Source: Lamellibrachia satsuma
Taxonomy: Eukaryota; Annelida; Polychaeta; Sabellida; Siboglinidae
Length of the DNA stretch: 64,000 nucleotides
Assembly (NCBI GenBank): GCA_033239005.1
Contig: BSQZ01000030.1
Location: 3,970,001 to 4,034,000 of the forward strand
Reading direction: 5' to 3'
Shown: in pieces, positions 55,203 to 64,000 of the stretch
Numbering within the stretch: position 1 is the stretch's first letter
Layout: the number at the start of each line of letters is the position of its first letter
The notes under the pieces: model-generated
What the model was told of the DNA's origin: nothing
Database searches by the model: none
What the model saw: the letters and a program-made list of their open reading frames with translations, nothing else
Made by a program: the position numbers and the translations under genes

Positions 55203-57100
55203 ATGTCGACAATTGTGAACGGCCCCTTACAGGCCTGTACAATTGTGGACGGCCCCTTACAGGCTTGTACAATTGTGGACGGCCCCTTACAGGCATGTAC
55301 AATTGTGGACGGCCCCTTACAGGCTTGTACAATTGTAGACGGCCCCTTACAGGCCTGTGCAATTGTGGACGGCCCCTTACAGGCATGTACAATTGTGGAC
55401 GGCCCCTTACAGGCCTGTACAATTGTGGACGGCCCCTTACAGGCCTGTGCAATTGTGGACGGCCCCTTACATGCCTGTACAATTGTGGACGGCCCCTTAC
55501 ATGCCTGTACAATTGTGGGCGGCCCCTTACAGGCCTGTACGATTGTGGATGGCCCCTTACAGGCCTGTACAATTGTGGACGGCCCCTTACAGGCCTGTAC
55601 GATTGTGGACGGCCCCTTACAGGCCTGTACAATTGTGGACGGCCCCTTACAGGCCTGTACGATTGTGGACGGCCCCTTACAGGCCTGTACGATTGTGGAC
55701 GGCCCCTTACAGGCCTGTACAATTGTGGACGGCCCCTTACAGGCCTGTACGATTGTGGACGGCCCCTTACAGGCCTGTACGATTGTGGACGGCCCCTTAC
55801 AGGCCTGTACAATTGTGGACGGCCCCTTACAGGCCTGTACAATTGTGGACGGCCCCTTACATGCCTGTACAATTGTAAACGGCCCCTTACAGGCCTGTAC
55901 AATTGTGGACGGCCCCTTACAGGCCTGTACAATTGTGGACGGCCCCTTACAGGACTGTACAATTGTGGACGGCCCCTTACAGGCCTGTACAATTGTGGAC
56001 GGCCCCTTACAGGACTGTACAATTGTGGACGGCCCCTTACAGGCCTGTACAATTGTGGACGGCCCCTTACAGGACTGTACAATTGTGGACGGCCCCTTAC
56101 AGGCCTGTACAATTGTGGATGGCCCCTTACAGGCCTGTACAATTGTGGACGGCCCCTTACAGGCCTGTACAATTGTGGACGGCCCCTTACAGGCCTGTAC
56201 AATTGTGGACGGCCCCTTACAGGCCTGTACAATTGTGGACGGCCCCTTACAGGCCTGTACAATTGTGGACGGCCCCTTACAGGCCTGTACAATTGTGGAC
56301 GGCACCTTACAGGCCTGTACAATTGTGGACGGCCCCTTACAGGCCTGTACAATTGTGAACGGCCCCTTACAGGCCTGTACAATTGTGAACGGCCCCTTAC
56401 AGGCCTGTACAATTGTGGACGGCCCCTTACATGCCTGTACAATTGTGAACGGCCCCTTACATGTCTGTACAATTGTGAACGGCACCTTACAGGCCTGTAC
56501 AATTTTGAACGGCCCCTTACAGGCTTGTACAATTGTGAACGGCCCCTTACAGGCCTGTACAATTGTGAACGGCCCCTTACAGGCCTGTACAATTGTGAAC
56601 GGCCCCTTACAGGCCTGTACAATTGTGAACGGCTCCTTACAGGCCTGTACAATTGTGAACGGCCCCTTACAGGCCTGTACAATTGTGAACGGCTCCTTAC
56701 AGGCCTGTACAATTGTGAACGGCCCCTTACAGGCCTGTACAATTGTGGACGGCCCCTTACAGGCCTGTACACTTGTGAACGGCCCCTTACATGCCTGTAC
56801 AATTGTGAACGGCCCCTTACAGGCCTGTACAATTGTGAACGGCCCCTTACAGGACTGTACAATTGTGATCGGCTCCTTACAGGCCTGTACAATTGTGAAT
56901 GGCCCCTTACAAGCCTGTACAATTGTGAACGGCTCCTTACAGGCCGATACAATTTTGAACGGCTCCTTACAGGCCTGTACAATTGTAAACGGCCCCTTAA
57001 AGTGCTATACAATTTTGAACGGCCCCTTACAGGCCTGAACAATTTTGAACGGCCCCTTACAGGTCTGTACTATTGTGAACGGCCTCTTACGGGCCCGTAC
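55203..57100. repeat. 30-bp satellite-like array, about 63 copies
   Basis: Unit ggccccttacaggcctgtac+aattgtggac in perfect 30-bp register for 1.9 kb. The left two thirds carry gtggac, the right third gtgaac. Dimers (aggcct/aggact) repeat three times at 55921-56100. Open frames of 474-651 codons on both strands are artefacts of the unit length. Confidence 0.98.
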
Positions 57101-57335
57101 AACTGAGCCAACGTGGGCAACAACTCGGTTACCCACTATAAATCTGTCACATAAGAAAAACACTAACGATACATTCATGTCTTTTAAAACAATTTGTATA
57201 AATTCCACTTTCGTGAAAATATTGTCGCATGTTCCTATAAATGACTTTCTCTAAATTATTTTTCTTAGGGTCGTATCGAGAGAACGCGTAATCTATTTCG
57301 GCAACTCAATCAACATCACTTAAGGTACCCGTTAG
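57101..57335. other. Short unique spacer
   Basis: No feature seen between the 30-bp array and the 13-bp repeat. Confidence 0.5.
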
Positions 57336-57344
57336 CGCCCTGCA

Positions 57345-57410
57345 CGAGCCGGGCTTTGTTGCGGGCTTTGTTGCGGGCTTTGTTGCGGGCTTTGTTGCGG
57401 GCTTTGTTTA
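57345..57410. repeat. 13-bp repeat, 5 copies
   Basis: Unit gcgggctttgttg, directly against the 3' end of LINE copy H. Confidence 0.93.
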
Positions 57411-59145
57411 ACAAGATTTAACAAGATTTGCCATCCAAGCCAAAGGCCCAGATGGCAAGTGGACAAGGAAGCCATTGGCTTATCGAGAGTCCAACAATGT
57501 TCACCTACTTATAACCCGCCCTCCTGAGATATGTGTCAACCTTGTTTTTAAACATATTCACGCTGCTAGCAGTTACACAATCTGTAGACAATTTGTTCCA
57601 TTCATATATTTTCCTCTGTGAGAACGAGTGCTTCCTGATGTCCAATCTACATTGATCCTTTACTAATTTTACCTCATGTCCTCTAGTTCTGCTATCTTTC
57701 TTGAGTGAGAAAAACATATTTCTATCAACATTTTCATACCCATTCAATATCTTAAAAACTTCAATCTGATCTCCTCTTAACCTCCTTGTCTCTAGAGTTG
57801 TTAAACCACATTCTTTCAGGCGTTCTCCATAACTAAGGTCTCTCAGTTCTGGAATCATTTTAGTTGCTCTCCTTTGTATGCGTTCAAGCGTATATATATC
57901 CTTCTTACGATATGGTCTCCATGCTTGTATACAGTATTCTAAATGAGGTCTAACTATTGCTTTATAAAGAGGTATAATTAACTTTGTTCCCTTGTATGTT
58001 ATGTTTCTTCTAATCAATCCAAGAATTTGATTACCCTTTGAAGCTGCAATACCACACTGCTCTGAAACTTTCATATCAGCGCTTATTGTAACTCCTAAGT
58101 CCTTTTCTTTTACAGTAGTACCCAGAACAGTATCTCCCATTTTATAGTTTACATTCAAGTTCCCATGTCCTGTATGTAGGCATTTACATTTCCCAAAATT
58201 GAACAACATCTGCCATTTCTCAGACCATTTCACTAATCTGTCTAGATCGTTTTGTAAATGTTGTTTATCACCATCAGTATTAACCTTTCTAAACAGTTTT
58301 GTGTCATCCGCAAATTTGAGTACGTTACTTGTTATACTGTCGCCCAAGTCATTGATGTAAATTAAGAATAATATAGGTCCTAATACTGATCCCAATTTGA
58401 AACTTCTCCATCTACTACAACTCGTTGTCTTCTGTCAGTCAGCCATTGTTCTATCCAGTCAGTTATGCTATTCCCGATACCATGGGCTTTTAATTTAAGT
58501 AGTAATCTTTGATGTGGCACTTTGTCAAAAGCTTTCTAAAAATCTAAGTAGATAATATCTACTGGCGATCCCACGTCTATCCACTTAGTGATTTCTTCCA
58601 AAAAACATAACATATTTGTTAAGCATGACCTCGCTTTAAGGAATCCATGTTGAGATGAATTTAATAATTTATGCTTAACGAGGAAGTCCACCATATGGTC
58701 TTTAATTAACTTTCTAATAATTTACAAATCACTGACGTTAAACTCACTGGTCTGTAATTCTCTGACTTATTTCTCGAACCCTTTTTAAATAATGGTATGA
58801 TGTTTGCTTCTTTCCATTCAAACGGAACAACTCCCTCTTTTAATGACAAGTTGAATACTCTTGCAAGTGGTATACTGATTTGTTCTACTGTTTCCATTAG
58901 TAATTTTGGAGGAATCCCATCCACTCCCGGTGATTTGTTATCCTTCATTGCCTTTATTTTCTTAGCTACCAATTCTGGAGTTACAACTAACGGACCTAAA
59001 TAGTCAGATTTAGCCCCCTGAAATTTAGCATCAGCAACTGGTAATGAACTAATATCTTCTTTGGTAAACACTGAACTGAAGTAACCATTTAGGTCTTCCG
59101 CCATTAAAAACCCCTGTGATATTATATTTCCAGCGGGTCTTCCCT
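57411..59145 (-). mobile_element. CR1/jockey-like LINE, best preserved copy (H), 5'-truncated
   Basis: Ends in tail repeats (minus: ATCTTGTTAAATCTTGTTAA). One 296-codon frame (58395-57505) runs from GSVLGPILFLIYINDLGDSI through [72 protein letters not shown] to YLRRAGYK and stop. Upstream RT (NKSPGVDGIPPKLL, FEWKEANIIPLFKKGSRNKS) is out of frame because of small deletions. The endonuclease is missing. Confidence 0.92.
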
Positions 59146-59225
59146 CAAAATTTTGTCTGCCTGAATGATCTGCCCAGTGCCCAGTGCCCAGTGCCCAGTG
59201 CCCAGTGCCCACTGCCCACCCCAGT
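59146..59225. repeat. 8-bp repeat cccagtgc, about 7 copies
   Basis: Directly at the 5' truncation point of LINE copy H. Confidence 0.9.
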
Positions 59226-59529
59226 TGGTAGTTGGTATTTTCTAATTGTGTTGACTAGTGTCTACTGTTTCGTGTCTACAATTTCCCCAGTATTGATTCA
59301 TTCACACTTGTACTAGTTCACACATGTCTCAACCTGATCTGTCTCATGCTAGTGACTGCAGGCCTGTTATTTTGGCTGGAAATACCTCTGGGTGCCAGTG
59401 CCAGTGGGTGTTGGAATTGAAATATCAATATTACATTTTTCCATGTTGTTTAATAAAACAATACGTATGTATTACAGTTTATTTGTGTCTCGTTTTTATT
59501 ATAAGATAATAGGTTTATCTTTTCTAAAT

Positions 59530-59750
59530 TTAGCGGGCCACGGGCTTACCCGTCTTTGGCCCGCAGGTGTGGGCCGGGCCTGGACCTGAAACGTGCGGGC
59601 CGAGCTGGGCCAAACATTAATGGGATTGGGCTGGGCCTGCGCCTAAATTCTAGTTTGCGGCCCTGGGTCGGGCTGGGCTTGATGAATTTTTGCGGGCCTG
59701 GACCGGGCCTGGGTTCTAATTGCTAATTGCGGACCGGGATTGGGTTCAAA
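59530..59750. repeat. GC-rich degenerate GGGCC repeat
   Basis: Irregular gggccgggcctgg-type motifs in otherwise AT-rich sequence. Confidence 0.7.
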
Positions 59751-60084
59751 TTATAGGCCTTTTTACTGATGGTTAAAAGGGCAATCTTCTGGAAAGCGAA
59801 TACTACCACTAGAACTAATGTTTGTGCAACTACAATATTAACACTAGACTGACAGCTCACATCCACACACCTAGTTCAAGTGTCAGCACTAATCGGACTG
59901 AACAAATGTTTTGAAGGACAAAATTGAATGATGTTTAGAACTATACACTGAATTCTACCAACACACATATCGGTGTTCGTTTGTATGACTTGGCTTTCAC
60001 TTGGACCTATTCAGTTGTGGAATATTAAACGTACTATTAACGATTCTTGCATTTAGAAACTTTGAAGTAGATGGTTTTGTCTTG

Positions 60085-61765
60085 TTTTGAGAAAAAGAGC
60101 ACAAGAACAGTATTGGGTTGGTGCCACCGTGTTCAGTGTTCAAGAACAGCATTGGGTTGGTGCCACCGTGTTCAGTGTTCAAGTACACCATTGGGTTGGT
60201 GCCACCGTGTTCAGTGTTCAAGTACACCATTGGGTTGATGCCACCGTGTTCAGTGTTCAAGTACACCATTGTGTTGGTGCCACCGTGTTCAGTGGTCAAG
60301 TACACCATTGGGTTGGTTCCACCGTGTTCAGTGTTCAAGTACACCATTGGGTTGGTGCACCGTGTTCAGTGTTCAAGTACACCATTGGGTTGATGCCACC
60401 GTGTTCAGTGTTCAAGTACACCATTGTGTTGGTGCCACCGTGTTCAGTGTTCAAGTACACCATTGGGTTGGTTCCACCGTGTTCAGTGTTCAAGTACACC
60501 ATTGGGTTGATGCCACCGTGTTCAGTGTTCAAGTACACCATTGTGTTGGTGCCACCGTGTTCAGTGTTCAAGTACACCATTGGGTTGGTTCCACCGTGTT
60601 CAGTGTTCAAGAACAGCATTGGGTTGGTGCCACCGTGTTCAGTGTTCAAGTACACCATTGGGTTGGTACCACCGTGTTCAGTGTTCAAGTACACCACTGT
60701 GTTGGTGCCACCGTGTTCAATGTTCAAGTACACCATTGTGTTGGTTCCACCGTGTTCAGTGTTCAAGTACACCATTGGGTTGGTGCCACCGTGTTCAGTG
60801 TTCAAGTACACAATTGAGTTGATGCCACCGTGTTCAGTGTTCAAGTACACAATTGGGCTGGTTCCACCGTGTTCGGTGTTCAAGTACACCATTGGGTTGA
60901 TGCCACCGTGTTCAGCGTTCAAGTACACCATTGGGTTGGTTCCACCGTGTTCAGTGTTCAAGTACACCATTGGGTTGGTGCCACCGTGTTCAGTTTTCAA
61001 GTACACAATTGGGTTGATTCCACCGTGTTCAGTGTTCAAGTACACCATTGGGTTGGTGCCACCGTGTTCAATGTTCAAGTATACCATTGGGTTGGTTCCA
61101 CCGTGTTCAGTGTTCAAGTACACCATTGGGTTGATGCCACCGTGTTCAGTGTTCAAGTACACCATTGTGTTGGTGCCACCGTGTTCAGTGTTCAAGTACA
61201 CCATTGGGTTGGTGCCACCGTGTTCAGTGTTCAAGAACAGCATTGGGTTGGTGCCACCGTGTTCAGTGTTCAAGTACACCATTGGGTTGGTACCACCGTG
61301 TTCAGTGTTCAAGTACACCATTGTGTTGGTGCCACCGTGTTCAGTGTTCAAGTACACCATTGGGTTGGTTCCACCGTGTTCAGTGTTCAAGTACACCATT
61401 GGGTTGGTGCCACCGTGTTCAGTGTTCAAGTGCACAATTGGGTTGATGCCACCGTGTTCAGTGTTCAAGTACACCATTGGGTTGGTTCCACCGTGTTCAG
61501 TGTTCAAGTACACCATTGTGTTGGTGCCACCGTGTTTAGTGTTCAAGTACACCATTGGGTTGGTGCCACCGTGTTCAGTGTTCAAGTACACCATTGGGTT
61601 GGTGCCATCGTGTTCAAATACACCATAGGATTGGTACCACCGTGTTCAGTGTTCAAGTACACCATTGGGTTGGTGCCACCGTGTTCAGTGCTCAAATGCA
61701 CAAATCGGTTGATGCCACCGTATTCAGTGTTCAAGTACACAATTGGGTTGTCGCCACCGTGTTCA
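60085..61765. repeat. 39-bp minisatellite, about 43 copies
   Basis: Unit gttggtgccaccgtgttcag+tgttcaagtacaccattgg. Sub-types (gttggtgcc, gttgatgcc, gttggttcc, ttgtgttgg, gaacagcattgg) recur in the same order in blocks, e.g. 60379-60660 and 61117-61330. Open frames to 513 codons are artefacts. Confidence 0.97.
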
Positions 61766-62047
61766 AAGTGTGTTGGTCACACTGCCACCCAACACTACCC
61801 CTACTGCAGACATCTAAAGCAGGTGATCACAGTTCCACGAGATCATAAGCTGGACCACTTTATAGAGGAATGTAGGTCACGGTAATTTGGTTAGCTACCC
61901 CGTTGGGTTTGGCTAATCAGATTATTAACATCATATGTAGGTGTCGATTGTGTCCATGATAACCATCGGCTGTCTCAATGAGGTAAAATTAAGAGTACAC
62001 ATCTTTGACTATTTCAACAGAACAACGACACAGTTTCCGGCGATATA

Positions 62048-62550
62048 CAAGATTTAACAAGATTTGCCATCCAAGCCAAAGGCCCAGATGGCAAGTGGAC
62101 AAGGAAGCCATTGGCTTATCGAGAGTCCAGCAGTGTTTGTTTACGTGTAACCCGCCCTCCTGAGATATGTACCCAACTTGTTTTTAAACATATTCACGCT
62201 CTGTTTTAATTTGTTCCATTTATTTATTATCCTCTGTGAGTACTTCCTGATATCCAATCTACACTGGTCCTTTACTAACTTTATCTCATGTCCTCTAGTT
62301 CTGCTATCTTTCTTGAGAGAGAAAAGCATAATGTTATCAATATTTTCATACCCATTCAATATCTTAAAAACTTCAATCTGATATCCTCTTAACCTCCTTG
62401 TCTCTAGAGTTATTAAACCACATTCCGTCAGGCGTTCTTCATAATTAAGGTCTCTTAGTTCTGGAATAATTTTAGTTGCTCTCCTCTGTATGCGTTCAAG
62501 TGTATCTATATCCTTCTTACGATATGGTCTCCACACTTGTATACAGTATG
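62048..62550 (-). mobile_element. CR1/jockey-like LINE 3' fragment (copy I)
   Basis: Tail acaagatttaacaagatttg, then the C-terminal frame up to HIAYCIQVWRPYRKKDIDTL, where the match stops. Confidence 0.88.
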
Positions 62551-63350
62551 CAATATGCGGTACATAACATATCGCGCAAACGTTCAACGCACCGTATTTC
62601 TTGTGTATGAACTCACTTGTAATGTTTCCGTGAAAGAGTAAATGTTCATCCCGTAGCCAGGTGTGTGCCCAACTGTGATACCGGCAGCCAGCGGAACCAC
62701 CCATACGTTCACGCGTCTTCTTAAGCACTGGTGACTGAGCAATTTGCCTGCACTCGAGTACCTCGGTGGTTATTTACGTGTTCACGAGTAAACAAGGCAG
62801 TGTGTGCATGTGTCTCTCGTCATTAACTAGGTACTTGGCTGGGGGGGGGGGTCACGCTGGCACGTACGCTAACCAAACACGTAAGTCTTGTTTTGGCCAT
62901 ATTCCAGACAAAAGTATTATAATTACTTTTCGGAATTATTCACTGGGTAATTATGATAAACGAGAGACATTACAAAGTCAATTACTTTATCGAAACGAAA
63001 ACGTAAATAAACTGTATGAAGGAATAATTATAAAACGGGACACGTGCCAGGCCACATTTTTCTTCTTAAAATTAAAAACCCAACTGTACATCAAAATATA
63101 AACCCACAGTTTACAGAAATTTGCAACGACCTTCTTTCGCCGAAGCCCGAGAGAGTGACAAGAGATTGGTGGGCGGGTCGCTGTCTAGGGAGAAAAGGTA
63201 AATAGGGAAACGTGTGACTGTTTGAGGTTCCCGAAGAAAGGAAAGGAGCTGGGCGGGGGAGAAAGGGGAACGTACGACTGTTCGGGAAGAAAACGGGAAG
63301 ATGGACAGGCGCTAGATCCAGGGGTAAGAGAAGAGAAGAGAAGAGAAGGG
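62551..63350. other. Intergenic, nothing recognised
   Basis: A G10 run at 62842; purine-rich 63180-63350. No credible coding sequence. Confidence 0.5.
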
Positions 63351-63362
63351 ACTGTGATTGTG

Positions 63363-63395
63363 TATGCGTGCGTGCGTGCGTGCGTGCGTGCGACT
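63363..63395. repeat. (TGCG)n microsatellite
   Basis: About 7 repeats. Confidence 0.9.
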
Positions 63396-64000
63396 GTCGG
63401 GGAAGAAGTGTGGATGTGTGCTATTGGGAAACGAACAAGGAAAGAGTCGGACGGGAGTATGGTTCTCGGCGGGCGGGGCAAAACACGAACATGGGTCAGT
63501 CATCACGTGAATGCATCTCTTCGACCCATTTCATTAAGTGTCTGTGCTCATATATAACACAGGCACACGGAGAGTCACACATATAACCACACGCAAGACA
63601 CAGGTGCTGGTTCTACCGACACCTGCTGCGATTTGTCATCCGAGTGACCTACAGGATAGGCTAGTAAAGATGCGTTGCATCTCGAACGAACTAATGAACA
63701 ACGCCTGATGGCGTCTGCTCGGATGTGTTAAATGGATTCTCAGAAATGTTCCAGCGTAGACGGCAACGGACTGATATTTCTGGCACATGTCGACGCACGC
63801 GGGACAGATCGAAGGCGTGGACACAGGTGGGAACGTGGTGATATGAAATCAGAATTAACTTAAAACTATAGAATGTTCCGCGAAATTGCATATGACATTG
63901 TAGACATTGCAGATTTACTCTTAATTTATTGACATGCATATACACTTATCTGATTAACTAATGTATCAACTGAATTGTAGTTGTTTATTTTAACTTATTA
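63396..64000. other. Intergenic to the window end, nothing recognised
   Basis: Open frames on both strands have no recognisable domain. Confidence 0.5.

Noticed and set aside
55061..57106. Open frames of 474, 611, 613 and 651 codons on both strands
   Set aside because: All lie in the 30-bp array; unit length divisible by three keeps several frames open at once. No start context, domain or codon bias.
60087..61885. Open frames of 351-513 codons (PPCSVFKYTIGLV repeats)
   Set aside because: Created by the 39-bp array; equal openness in the antisense frame.

Overview
The window is nuclear DNA of an animal, most likely a non-vertebrate. The evidence is intron-split host genes with GT-AG junctions, tRNA-Tyr genes with short introns, several non-LTR retrotransposon lineages, a Penelope-like fragment and a very high load of minisatellites and (TA)n/(TGCG)n microsatellites. 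Nothing looks bacterial, viral or organellar. The species cannot be fixed from the sequence.

Two host protein genes could be rebuilt exon by exon. (1) Positions 1-9507, plus strand: the ZNF143/ZNF76 (Staf) transcription factor, with seven C2H2 fingers over four exons and a Gln/Thr-rich C-terminus; its 5' end lies left of the window. (2) Positions 54248-34018, minus strand: a MATE-type multidrug and organic cation/H+ antiporter (SLC47A-like). Seventeen phase-compatible exons give 462 codons from an ATG; the last exon or exons were not found. Its introns are full of tandem arrays and LINE debris, and a direct duplication of about 1.1 kb (37098-39335) carries a second copy of the 76-nt exon 14.

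Positions 12.6-21.1 kb hold six copies of a tRNA-Tyr(GUA) cassette, three on each strand. Three are intact with a 15-nt intron, one has an acceptor-stem mismatch and two are broken. Most share a TATA-like box 18-26 nt upstream and a conserved block of about 40 bp beyond it. The cassettes lie in an interrupted palindrome that was later invaded by LINEs and a Penelope-like element.

The rest is repeats. A CR1/jockey-like LINE family is present as several 5'-truncated copies and tails ending in ATCTTGTTAA repeats. At 26.7-31.3 kb an older LINE is split by a younger LINE complex that has the structure of a twin-primed 5' inversion. There are foldback or TIR elements (13.1, 16.1, 33.6, 44.5, 44.7 and 47.0 kb), tRNA-derived SINE-like sequences (1.9, 4.4 and 35.5 kb) and about 25 minisatellites. 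The longest are a 30-bp array at 55.2-57.1 kb and a 39-bp array at 60.1-61.8 kb, whose long open frames are artefacts of unit lengths divisible by three.

The most unusual pattern is that several minisatellites are amplified copies of splice junctions of the two host genes: ZNF143 exon 6 at its donor and probably its acceptor, MATE exon 3 at its donor, MATE exon 12 at its acceptor, and a copied MATE exon 15 donor. They leave rows of decoy splice sites beside the real ones.
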